64,000 nt of DNA from Rhododendron vialii (lineage: Eukaryota > Streptophyta > Magnoliopsida > Ericales > Ericaceae): assembly GCF_030253575.1 (NCBI RefSeq), contig NC_080567.1, positions 36,175,501 through 36,239,500 of the forward strand, written 5' to 3'. The position numbers and the translations under genes were made by a program. This document shows, in pieces, positions 11,189-27,385 of this stretch (position 1 is the stretch's first letter; each line of letters opens with the position of its first letter). Under the pieces are notes generated by a model, which saw only the letters and a program-made list of their open reading frames with translations, was not told the origin of the DNA and searched no databases.

Positions 11189-11595
11189 TGGATTTTGAGG
11201 TATGGTAAATCTTTTTTTTTTTTTTTTTTTTATGACTCTTTGTAGACCACTTTTATATGAAAAATATAGGGTGGCCTCATTCAAGAAGTTCGCTTCTGGC
11301 CTCCAAAACTTATGAGCCGGCCCTGCATTTTCTTTGTCCTTTTTTGATATTTGTGTCAGTTTTCAATCGCTTATATCTTTCAATATGAATCTCCAAAAAT
11401 ATGTAATATGGATCTTGTTTCATAGTTCTCAATTAGGTCTATAATACAAAGTTTTCAAAACTATGAAAAATATTGTAGATTGAGAGATATAAGCGTTTAA
11501 AAATCAACATGAATAACGAAAATGTATAACAAAAATGGGACGGGGGAGTATTTCAGACTTTTCAAAAATTTATGTATATTTTTTAAAAAATTTAG

Positions 11596-11836
11596 TACTT
11601 CCTCCGTTTCGATTTGTTTGTCTCCTTTTAGCGTCTGACCACTAAAAAAATTGTCTATAATTTTTAATTCGTAATATTTTTTTATGCAATATAGATCTTA
11701 TTTATTATATTTCAATTAGTTTTATTATATAAAATCTTCAAAATCGTAAAAACCATTATAAAATGTGAGATTTAAGTATATTTTTTAAAAACACGAATTT
11801 CGACAATTGAACAGACAGATTGGGACAGAGAAAGTA
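11596..11836. mobile_element. Stowaway MITE, 241 bp
   Basis: The ends are TACTTCCTCCGTTTCGATTT and, complemented, TACTTTCTCTGTCCCAATCT, with TA at each border. The AT-rich body has no coding frame. It lies 45 bp from the preceding Stowaway but is a different subfamily. Confidence 0.85.
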
Positions 11837-12296
11837 GTAATTTTTATGTGGAATATAAATCTTGTTGGATAGATCTCACAGTTTTATTAGACAGAATTTT
11901 TTAACGTGCATGAAACACTATAACTTACATATAGATGAGGTAAGCAACGCGTATGTTGAACTTGAACAAACAAACCGTGGTAGAGGGAGTATAGACTAGC
12001 ACGCATGACTTGAAGTTATGTAAAGCATTAACTGTTTGTAACATCGTCACACGACTCACACCCATTCTGATAAAGCTGTGCTTGACTCAAGCCCAGGCCA
12101 GTTCAACTCGAGTACGGCTCGTCAAACTTGAAACCCTCGGGGCAAGTCCATCGAGTAAGAAAAGTCAATCAAATGGCTAGCTTCATAACATCTCATCTCC
12201 AATCAATTGACAGCATATTGTACAACAGCAAAAACGATAGCGTTCTCATTCATCAGCCACATAATCTAGAGAAAATCTTCTTTACGGAGGTACAGT

Positions 12297-12885
12297 CAGT
12301 GGTGGACTCAAGATTTGCACCAAGTGGGGCCACATGTATAACAGTAACAACCTTAGCAAAAATTAAAAATTGTGTAAAACAGAATGTAAATATACATGAT
12401 TGAGTAAAAAACAACTAAACAAATTAAGGACTAAATTTTTCGAACAATCAAAAGATATATCCCGAACTCTAACGAAAAAATGAATAAAAAGTCCTAATTT
12501 ATCTAGATCTAATTTAACTGTTCAGATGCAAAGTATTTTGGATGTAGTTTCTCAAGTTTAAATCTTCAATTTGAAGTTGCAATATTCAATCTAAAGCAAA
12601 AAGCCCAATCAAAAGCCCTTGGAGAGAGAGTGAATCTAAAGCAAAAAGCCCAATCAAAAGCCCTTGGAGAGAGAGTGAGAGAGAGTAGCTGGTGGGAGAT
12701 GTATGGGGGTACGCGGATATAGTGTGTCAACAAAACCTCTAGGAAGAAGTCAAAGATGGATACCAATGTAATAGAAGGTGCCAAACTTGTTTTACAATGC
12801 ATGAAAGCATAAAACCAAAGAAGGAAAAAAACTTGTAGCTGTGGGGGCACGTGACCCCACGTGCCTTTGAATGAGTCCGCTTCTG
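12297..12885. mobile_element. hAT-like MITE containing a 45-bp tandem duplication
   Basis: The inverted ends are CAGTGGTGGACTCAAGATTT and, complemented, CAGAAGCGGACTCATTCAAA, of the same CAG..CGGA type as the element at 41121. No matching 8-bp TSD is left (GGTACAGT versus TAATTATA). Inside, a 45-bp unit is repeated exactly head to tail. Confidence 0.65.
12589..12678. repeat. Perfect tandem duplication, 2 x 45 bp
   Basis: The unit starting ATCTAAAGCAAAAAGCCCAA and ending GGAGAGAGAGTGA occurs at 12589-12633 and again, unchanged, at 12634-12678. The identity implies a recent slip. Confidence 0.95.
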
Positions 12886-13719
12886 TAATTATAGCACTCA
12901 ATCGTGACCGTCCAAAAGTGTTTTGGACAGTCAAGATGTTAATGAAACTTTTCCGGAGAAGAGTTAATTGTGACCTGTCATAATTGAAAACGAATTTCAG
13001 CCATTGATTGCGCGAATAGATGGCTGAGATTGTGTCGCTCCGTGAATAGGTTATTCACAGAGCCTCCGTGAATAAGACAATCTCAAGATCTGCAACCAGT
13101 TACTCCAACACCCAGCCAATTCAACAGAGCAAAATATTCACACCTATTTTCATGCTCTAAAAGAGTCGTTTGGTGTTTGGGCTCGATACTTGAACTAAAA
13201 CTTAAAAGGAACTAACCAAAAAGATAACACGAAATCTCATCAACAAAATGATTTCTTCCTGTGATTCCCAGCAAAGGATTTTCTCAGCAAAAGGAGCCGT
13301 AGAGGAAGGTTCCGGAAACTTGAAAGAGAACAGGACCACTTCTAGCTTGAGGATAATCAGATTTGTGATTGAGTTACAACAGATTACAAAAACTACAAGT
13401 CCAACAAAATAGTATCCTGTGGTTGAGGTGCGCGCATGTTGGTACGGACACCCGGTTGTAAACAAATGAAAAAATCTTGTGGTCTCCTTAGCTCATACCA
13501 GCCTTAAAACACGTCGGATCCGAATAGGCCATATCAATGATATCATCCCAGATTCCCAGAGCAGAAATGTGTTGCATTGTCCATCATGGCCATGACCTTA
13601 GACAACTATGTGGCAAGCCCAAGACACTACCACATTCGGCAAATGAGTTGAGATGCCAACAATAAATGAAGTTCCATGCAACTACGTACCACGATGCCAA
13701 ACTATTCTTATTCACCTCA

Positions 13720-16700
13720 TCATGCAAGGCAGACGTTAGGATCTTCTTCATCAGAGTCAAACTCAACCTGCAAGTAAATGATACCCTTGAAAACAATTAA
13801 AGCTAAATTGAGTGATTTCAAACCAATAGTGCAATTAACACCAAAGCCAAATAGCTTCAAACAGCAAGAAAGCTAATCTCCATTTGACTGAATTTAGTCA
13901 ATTTACTCAAACATGCCAGGCAAGTATAGTCCACGACTAACAATTAGCTGAAAATCAACTCACATTTTCATCTTTAAACCATTTGCCATGGCCATCTCGC
14001 TTCCAGCCGGCTTCTGTGAACTTTAGTTCCCTCTCTTGACGCTGTTGCAAATCTGCTTGCAACTGTGTGACAAAATTATCAGCTGCTTCTATTGTAAGAA
14101 AAGGGCCCTCACTATTAGAATGAAGAGGCCCATGTGTGGATTGGCCCTTACTAGATTTGACATCATTGAGACCCTTTGCTTCACTTCGCTCAGGAGTTCT
14201 ATTGGAAAGTATCTCAGAAGCTGCTTTCCATGTTTCTTCAATCAAAGGTTTTCTTACTGACCTATGGGCAAATCTTGTAGATGTACCGCTACCAATGGTG
14301 CTGGCAGAGCAGTCTGACAAGGCTATTCTCTTGTTTATCTCATCTTGAATAGCTAGTTCCTTTTCCTTAAGCTTGGACTTGGTCGCACAATGGCGAGATC
14401 CCTTGATATGCATCTGGAAAATAAAAGCGCTAAGGGAACCAATTTTAGGTGACGAAACCTTCCAATAACAAAGCCTCAGCTAATTGAACATACCTGATAA
14501 CAGAGGGATGAGCAATTGGCAACATCATAAATGAAAATGTTCTATACTTAGTGAGGGTCCAAACCACATGTTTCTAAAATTGATAACTGATAAGTGCCGA
14601 AATATTGATATTTTGGCTCTCAAAATTACACTTGTTAGTTATTTATATTTGTTATCTGATATTTATTTTGCTTTTATTTTATTTATAGGTTGATTGAGCT
14701 CATTGCCCAAAATATTGGATAAAAAGAAGAGTTCAATGAAGTTTGGGGTTAAAGTGTAGAATGCTTCAAAGTTGGATTGTTAATTTATTAAAGCATGAAG
14801 TCCAGGGGGCTGAATGTAATTAATGCTTGAAATCCTATATAAACAATGGAAACCTACTAACATCAGGGTCAGCGACTTGTAGAGCTATTGGACGTGGAAA
14901 TTGGTTTCGGTAGTGGCAGCGGCGGAAAAAGAACGAAGGCAGAAGGAAATTGTTCTTTGGAACATGGAGATTAATTCAACATCATCCGATGGCCAGCTAA
15001 ATCCTTCTTCTGGGGTGCAGATGAAGCTCGAATTCTGAGTAACCTTTTTATGTTTTGATTTAGATTTTATTATTCGAATCACGGTTGTATGACTTTCAAG
15101 GATTTATTTATGATATTACTTCTTTCCAGCAAATATTGTGCATGAAATCCTAGATTTTATGCACGTTCGTACAACGGTTTTAATTGTTTTGTGATAACTG
15201 GTTAGATGGATTATACTATGTAAGACGAGTCGTGCCGATGAGACGATCCGTGCTTGATTAGAGACGGTTCGTGCTAATAAAATGATTCGTGCTAGGTGGA
15301 GATAGTCCATACCAATTGGTGATTCATAAATTATTTTTAGGAGATATTGCTAGGGCTTGCAATCCTACGGTATCCGAATTGATTCAAATAGTTAACCTGT
15401 AATCGAAACATATTTATGTTATGAGGGGAAAAGTGGATTCGAAACCCTAGAGCTTTTTCCCATCAACTCTTTTCTACACTTTAATTACTGTTTAATAATT
15501 TTAGGAAACTATCAATCAATCATATTTTTCTCGAATTAAGATAGAAATTAATTGGAATAACTGTAACTCAACCTTACAATCCCTGTGGAGTGATACTCGG
15601 AATATTTACCACTGTTCATTTGAGTAGTAGTAATTGTTTTGTTTTATTAATTATTTTTTATACGGAAACGACACGATCAATAACACAAAGCAAATTCCGC
15701 AAATCTATGTTTCTTTTTCTTTTTTTTTCTTTTTTGTATCGGTGAAAGTCAGTATTGTTAGATAGTTAAATTAACACTTTGAAGGAGGAGTTGAACCTTA
15801 ACCTCCTTTCTCCTAGCACTTAAGCGCACCCCTGATACCGTTGGGCCAAAGACCTCTTGGCTGATGCTATTGCACTTATGTATACATTTCTAATTGCTAG
15901 GTTTGGGGGAGAGACAAGATTGTGTGTACATATGTAGCCGCCGCTATAATTATCTTCGCGCAACCAAAAATTGGTTGATAACCTAGAGTTTTAGAAAACA
16001 AATTCCCACACATTTAACTTTAGGATTTTTTCTTTTTCACCCATGGGAAGCCAATCCCTTGGAACTTTTCTAAATTAACCTCAAAGTTAGTGGCTGTGTT
16101 CGTTTTGCATTTTTGGGTATTTAGTTTTAATAGTGGGTGGAGAGAGAAATAGGGTAATGATTGGAGAGATGAGTAATGAGTAGAGAGAGATGACAAAGTA
16201 ATAATTGGAGAAATAGGGTAATGATTAAAAACAAAACAAAAACAAAATGTGAAACGAACAAGGCCAGTATAATTCCATCCCCAACCGATGAATGAACTGG
16301 AAACTAAGAGAATTTCCTACAGTTGCAGATTACTTCATAAATTAGTATCTGTAGACATCAAGGAAAGGGAGGGAAAGGAAAAGGAAAGTCAATGAGAGAA
16401 GCTAAATTCTTTGCTTTTGTTTGGTTGGGAGAAGAACCAAATTACAAAGACAATGAACAGGCATTTCTTGAAGTTGTAATCTTTTGTCCGGTAACCCAAA
16501 AAGAATATCACAAGCAATCTTGGCTCCTTTTCATTCCCTCAGCGTATTCTATAGTCAATACCCGGACATAGACATAAATCAGTCTTACCTAGTCTAACAC
16601 ATAATCGATTTGAAACAGTTAATGAACTCTACAATTTTAATGCACGTTATGCGAGGTAGCTCCACAACAAGAATGCCACAAAAACAACAGACATAGACTC

Positions 16701-17466
16701 AAATGGGAATGTCAATACTAACTGAATCCTATCCTATACGACCCCTTCAAATTGAGAGATTTGGTAAGAAAAGAAAAGAAAGGATTAGAGAATCTCAAAA
16801 AATCACCCATGTGAATTGAATAATTTGATTAGGAACTGAGAGAAAAGCACAAAAATAAATTTTTTTGATTGGTCCCTTCAGCTTTCTCGAGATATGGTGA
16901 GAAAGAGCTCTCCTTTCTTGTCACATCATTTCTCACAATTCAAAGGGGCCGTTACTCTTGTTATCTACTTTTGATCTTTGAACATCCATTATGCTAGCTA
17001 CACACAAGCCCATCCACAACGGGGAAATTCACATAAAAGCAATTAAGCTCAGCTACAGGAGGATACGATACCGAATTGTAAGTTTTCTTTTTGATGAGCG
17101 AATTGGAAGTTCTTTTGCTAATACAGGTGACTTTTTCCCCCGTAACCAAGGTAACCAAAAATCCAAACATAGGACAGAAAATTAGTAAAGCTACAAGTGA
17201 AGTTACAGCTAGAGAGAGAACAAAATCCGAAGTAATTGATAGTAATAAGATGGAGAAAATGGCAAATTAGGGGTTGTAGGAAAACGTACGGAGAGCATGA
17301 GAGGGGTATCGAGGACGGGATTGTGAGGGCAAATCAGGCACGCGTATTTACCGCTGGAGAGCTTCCTGTAAGAGGAGGACTCGATTCCTTCAACGGCCAG
17401 ATCATCCACCCTCCTCTTCCTGTACTGTGCCTCTCTCGCCCAGCTATCTCCTCCGTACACACTCAT
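13720..17466 (-). CDS. SCNM1: SCNM1-like zinc-finger protein (minor spliceosome), 3 exons, 224 aa
   Basis: Exons are 17290-17466, 13964-14413 and 13720-13767 (59, 150 and 15 codons plus stop). The start is the ATG at 17466 (MSVYGGDSWAREAQYRKRRV). A U1-like C2H2 finger is formed by C43-x2-C46 (CLICPH) on exon 1 and H61/H67 (MHIKGSRH) on exon 2, so intron 1 cuts the finger. The C terminus has the family hallmark GWKRDGHGKWFKDENVEFDS followed by an acidic end. Donors are GTACGT and GTGAGT; acceptors are TTCCAG and TTGCAG. In animals SCNM1 is a component of the U12-type (minor) spliceosome and acts in the nucleus; the plant role is inferred from homology. Length matches the human protein (about 230 aa). 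Intron 1 is 2.9 kb and hosts a solo LTR and a SINE. Confidence 0.95.
14588..15679 (+). mobile_element. Solo LTR (probably Ty3/gypsy) in SCNM1 intron 1
   Basis: The element is 1092 bp. It begins TGATAAGTGCCGAAATATTG and ends GAAACGACACGATCA (TG...CA). It is flanked by the exact 5-bp duplication ATAAC (14583-14587 and 15680-15684). Inside are a TATA-like CTATATAAAC near 14838 and, near the end, CAATCCCTGTGGAGTGATAC. No internal domain or second LTR is present, so it is the product of recombination between two LTRs. The orientation is inferred from the TATA box and the CCCTGTGGA motif usual near the 3' end of this LTR type; with the gene on the minus strand, it is antisense to SCNM1. Confidence 0.9.
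15712..15866 (-). mobile_element. tRNA-derived SINE in SCNM1 intron 1
   Basis: On the minus strand the head reads TTTGGCCCAACGGTATCAGG (A-box-like), then TTAAGGTTCAACTCCTCC (B-box-like). The body ends in a mixed A/G-rich tail (15712-15735 on the plus strand is T-rich). No clear target duplication was found. The head differs from the SINE family at 20018, so it is a second family. Confidence 0.55.
15885..17289. other. Remainder of SCNM1 intron 1
   Basis: This is AT-rich intron sequence with no coding frame I can support. 16136-16216 contains short direct repeats of GAGAAATAGGGTAATGATTGGAG. Confidence 0.5.
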
Positions 17467-17964
17467 CTCTCTCTCTCTCTCTGATCGCGCGAAAAATCAA
17501 GAGTTTTGGTGGGAGATGGAAATTAAAGCCAAGGCCAGGCCCAAAATCAACTAATTTTTGTTGGAAATCTGATAAAGCCCGACCATTAGGACATGGATGG
17601 GCCTGGCCCAGGTTTTTGTTAATTGGCTAGGGCCACTGGGCCAGGGCTTCCCTTTACATCCCTACTCGAGAAGGCAAAACTTTAATGCAACACTACACAA
17701 TTGGCCAATTATTCAATTCCCTCGGAGTGCCACGTGGCACTCTCTACAAATAAAAGATCGCTACTACACAATGTGGGTCATTTCTGGTCTCCCAAGCACA
17801 CCCAACATAAGCGAATGATGATGTCCCTATCCCAAAATTTGTTGCAACGTAAGTGATTGGGAGTACTGCGTGGACAATACCAGGTGTATTTCTGGGAGCG
17901 CTGAATTATTACTCTACAATTTCATACACAAAAAAAAATTACGACACCATACAACGTGGTCACG

Positions 17965-18320
17965 TACTTGTGTCATCACCACTTAATAGTAAATCACCAT
18001 GTTTGCATTATGAAAATTTATACCGTCTAGACGCGAGAGTTAACAAAATAGCATGAGTTGATCAATTAAGTGAATTAGTGTTGTTAACTAGTTAGTCTTT
18101 CTACATAATAGTTCATTATTGTACGTCTATCATGTATTTGCAACATCGCCAGTTAATAGTAAATCACCATAAATCACCATGCGTACATTGTAGACTATAG
18201 TACTGTACTATGTAGACGTGAGAGTTAACAAAACAGTCCTGCTAACCTCCTGCTAGCATGAATTGATAGTTATACTATTGAATTAGTAAGGTTAACGAGT
18301 TGACCTTTCTACATAATGTG
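17965..18320. repeat. Diverged tandem duplication, about 170 bp per unit
   Basis: AATAGTAAATCACCAT at 17985 recurs at 18155, with an added local copy of AAATCACCAT. After each come GACG(C/T)GAGAGTTAACAAAA, a GAATTAGT segment and CTTTCTACATAAT. The two units have diverged by substitutions and small indels. The region is non-coding and lies between SCNM1 and CYP40. Confidence 0.75.
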
Positions 18321-19095
18321 CAATGTGTGTGGGTCTCACCCCCTTTGTGAGCGTGTGTGCATTTTTAAGTGTTTGTGTGTAGTTGTAGAATGGTTGAAAA
18401 ACTATTTCCGATTGAACGGTGAAGCGAGGACAGAACATTTTATAGTATCATACATATGAATAACATGGAAAGTAACTCTGCCTGAGCACTTAATTCGTCA
18501 CAAGTTTTTCAAAACAGAAAATTAGAAGAGACCAATTCCGTCAGTAAAATTTCCAATTCGATTCCAGATGTGCAGTTCTCATAAGAAACATTCATTCTCC
18601 CAGATATAAACCACTAGAGCGACACTCGCCAATTAACAGAAAAAGACTAAATCCAATTGATGAAAATTGTCTTGCGCCTGAAATTTGCTTGGATGCTCAT
18701 GTTGTTCTCCCTCCCACAAAACCTGGAAGTTAATTGAGGAAAAAAAAGTACAAATATACATCAGAAAAACCGTTAACACCAGAACGTTTAATCAATATGT
18801 TTCTTGAAAAAGGGGGAAAGAAACCGAAACACCCCCCCGACTATTTCCATTTATGTTATACAAAATCAAGAACAATTAAAATGTAACTACAATTCAAACA
18901 AAGCTATCAGTTTCTTAGTGCCTGATACTGAAACGGCTTGAAGATGCAAAATTCTGAAAGTAATAGCAGTAAGTAATTTGTCCCTACAAGACACTGGCAG
19001 CCTGAATTCAGGAACCAAATAAGAAAGCTACTTCCAAGGAGGAAAATCAAAGAGAGTTATTAAAGGTGCTCCGCATACCATAGAACCGTCCCTTG

Positions 19096-24941
<5,846 letters not shown>

Positions 24942-25299
24942 CTCTTCTTCCACACCTCACTTCTCTCTGTAGCAGTAGTACTACTTTTCTCTCTCTAAAA
25001 CGAAAACGAAAACGAAGAACCCTAGTTTGGTATAGGAAGTTTGTCCAAGTAGTAGTATATGCATCAGACTGTTGGACTGTCCCGTTTGCGCCCATTATTC
25101 AAACTCTTCACTGTTGTTCGCCAGGTGTCGCTATCTTGCCCCGGGGACACTGTGTGCTGTGTCTCTGTCTTTGACGTCGGGTGCCGTCCCCCCAGTGTTT
25201 TTTGTTTATTTCCTTTTTATGGCCCTCTTCACTTATTCCTTTGTTGAGTTTACGTACTACTACTACAGTACTAAAGTATGGTGGAAAAGAGGTTGCCTA

Positions 25300-25520
25300 G
25301 TTCACAGAGGGTCCGTAAAGGTGGTTTCTGAGCCACCCGATCGTTTGTTTCGGTAATTAATTGTCTGAATTTTAAATAAATTATTCTTGCAAATAATTAA
25401 ACTAAGTATTTGCGCAAACCGTTTATTTAAATTTTGGACCGCTCAAAATATTTTTGAACGGGTGAGATTGTTCACCTCCGCGAAAATCATTTTTACGGAG
25501 CCTCCGTAAAGAAGTTTTTC
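25300..25520. mobile_element. Decayed hairpin MITE upstream of CYP40
   Basis: GAGGGTCCGTAAAGGTGGTTT at the left pairs imperfectly with the complement of AAATCATTTTTACGGAGCCT at the right, around an AT-rich core. A similar CTCCGTGAATA motif occurs in a small hairpin at 13033-13084. Borders are approximate. The rest of 25000-26282 shows no gene. Confidence 0.4.
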
Positions 25521-26617
25521 TTTGTGTGAAAATACTAAGGTGGCGTTTTGATAAGCACTTTTTGCACATTTTTTTTGTCTTTTAGTGAAAAAAATAACAA
25601 AATTTTTGCAAAAAGATAAAAAAAAAATGAGCGATGTTAAAAAAAAAAAAAAAGTGTGAAAATTATTTTTCATTTATTCTATTGCTACTCTTATATAACA
25701 ATGTGACCTCGAAGACTGAAATCTCATTTACAAACCACAAGGACTTGGGGTGGAGACAAACTTTTGGATATTTTTGGGTGTGTCATTTTATTGTTTTACT
25801 TTAATTTTCTCTATCCTTTAGTATTTTAATTGGTCAGTGGTCACTTGGTCACTGAACATTACTAATATTGGATTGGAAACCCTCATGTTTAGGATAAAAA
25901 TGAAGAATTTAATGCACAAAACATTAGTGACACTTTCGGAGAGAGAGAAATTAGGTAGGGATTCTTTTTCTCTCATCTTTCGGAGTTATTAGAGACTAAC
26001 AACAAATTACCCATCAATCACTATCACCGATAATACTCGAAAGAGGTTGGTTGAGGAGACCGTGACAACAAGTAACACCGGATGCTTATTCAATCATTAA
26101 TTTTAGGATCTCAAAATTAGTAATTTTAGGGTCTCAAAATTAGTGAAGGTGTGCGTAAATTGATCCTTGATTGTAAAAAAACACATCATCAATTAGGTCA
26201 TAATAGCCATCAATAGTAGTAAGCAACGTCCCTTTTAGATGGAGTAATTTCAAGAGAAGAGAAAATAAAAAGAAGGGTTTTGATTTTTGTTGAAAAAAGT
26301 ATGCATTATAATTTGTGAAAATTTATATGCATCTCTATTAATTATTTTGATGATTAATTCAATGATATTTTTATTCGGCAAATACAAAATTATCGAAAAG
26401 TCGATTCCCGAATTAAATATTTTCGTGACCTTGAAATATAGCATAAAGTCTCTTGGATTCATGATTTATATTTACAAAGACTTTATTGAGCTCAATACAT
26501 GCTTTAACGGTTTATTTAGATGAAATTTTGAGCCACAGGTTGACGAACCGGCTGACAAGCCGGCTGTCTGAACAGAAAGCTGTGACAACCGGACGACCAC
26601 CCGGATGACCACTCTAT

Positions 26618-26712
26618 CAAACGGCTAGTTTCAAACGGCTAGTTTCCAACGGCTAGTTTCAAACGGCTAGTTTCCAACGGCTAGTTCCAACGGCTAGTTT
26701 CCAACGGCTAGG
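26618..26712. repeat. 14-bp tandem array in the 5' LTR, 7 units
   Basis: Units alternate between CAAACGGCTAGTTT and CCAACGGCTAGTTT; the fifth is one base short. The array sits just upstream of the LTR TATA box, so it may be a promoter repeat. Confidence 0.95.
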
Positions 26713-26727
26713 AAGCATATGGATGGC

Positions 26728-26734
26728 TATATAA
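26728..26734 (+). promoter_or_regulatory. LTR TATA box
   Basis: TATATAA in the context GGCTATATAAGGC is the only strong TATA motif in the middle of the LTR. The same motif is present in the 3' LTR near 33948. Confidence 0.65.
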
Positions 26735-27329
26735 GGCATCAAGAACTCATTAATGAGTAGACACACACAAGCTACAACATTCCATATTATTGCAAGAGCA
26801 AATTCTCAAAAGATCAAAGCCAAAAATTCTCATTGTTCTTCCACTTTCATATTATTCTTGAGAGAAAATTTGTACAAGTCGTGAGCGATAATTTTCATAC
26901 CTTCTTCACATACTTGTATTTCCTAAGTGAGTGTTTGAGTCAAACACTTGAAAGCTTAGAAGACCAAATTCGGGTTGGAATTTGGGTGTTATTGTTTTTG
27001 AGAAGTTTTCGGAGAAAATTCTTGCGGTTGTGCTAGCTCCTCGGGAAAGCTAGAGGCATTCGGTTCTTGTAAGCACCCGCAAGACTTACAAGTTGTAATC
27101 TTTTAAAGATTAGTCTAACCTTCAAGTAATTGCTTGAGGAGAAGTGGAGTAGGGCCGGACCGTGGACAAATCCGGACCGAACCACTATAAACGGGTTCTA
27201 TCTCTCTATCTCTCTATTTTGATTGCATACTTATTGTTTGCATATATTGTTAGAGATAAATTTTTATTGGTGATTATTACTAGCAATCCTATTCACCCCC
27301 CCTCTAGGTTGCATAATTTGGGTAACAAT

Positions 27330-27341
27330 TGGTATCAGAGC
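27330..27341 (+). other. Primer-binding site, initiator tRNA-Met
   Basis: TGGTATCAGAGC, complementary to the 3' end of plant initiator tRNA-Met, starts two bases after the 5' LTR. This is the normal primer of Ty1/copia elements. Confidence 0.95.
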
Positions 27342-27385
27342 CTCGGCTCTTGTTTGTAGATTTAACAATCTAAGAGTTAAGATCC

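Larger units (their letters stand above)
10738..11325 (+). mobile_element. Non-autonomous hAT transposon with an exact 8-bp TSD
   Basis: The terminal inverted repeats are CAGAGCCGCCTTATAG at the left and, complemented, CAGGGCCGGCTCATAAG at the right. The 8-bp sequence CATTTTCT lies on both sides (10730-10737 and 11326-11333), matching hAT target size. The element keeps only the last exon of its transposase (10988-11188). A TA microsatellite (10830-10885) and a long T run (11213-11231) fill much of the rest. Confidence 0.9.
10716..11550. mobile_element. Stowaway (Tc1/mariner) MITE split by a nested hAT element
   Basis: The outer ends are TACTATCTCGGTCCCATTTT at 10716 and, complemented, TACTCCCCCGTCCCATTTTT at 11550. 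Both begin with the TA target and the CTCCC-type Stowaway end. If 10738-11325 and one target copy are removed, a roughly 239-bp element remains. Its two halves still pair (CGCTTATATCTTTC / CGCTTATATCTCTC). This is close to the 241 bp of the neighbouring Stowaway at 11596. Confidence 0.85.
26288..27327 (+). repeat. 5' LTR, 1040 bp
   Basis: It begins TGTTGAAAAAAGTATGC and ends TTTGGGTAACA. A TATA box (TATATAA, 26728-26734) lies downstream of a tandem array of AACGGCTAGTTT units and several CCGG-containing motifs, which fits a pol II promoter. Short open frames inside are chance and are repeated unchanged in the other LTR. Confidence 0.95.

Noticed and set aside
12297-12885. TSD for the hAT-like element
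   Set aside because: The flanking 8-mers (GGTACAGT and TAATTATA) do not match, so the element is called on its inverted ends only.
26618-26712. Regular 14-bp repeats as a CRISPR-like array
   Set aside because: Units are contiguous with no spacers, lie in an LTR, and the genome is a plant.
26287-27036. Open frames inside the LTRs, repeated at 33433-34255
   Set aside because: They are identical because the LTRs are identical; there is no domain, and they lie in promoter/U3-R-U5 DNA.
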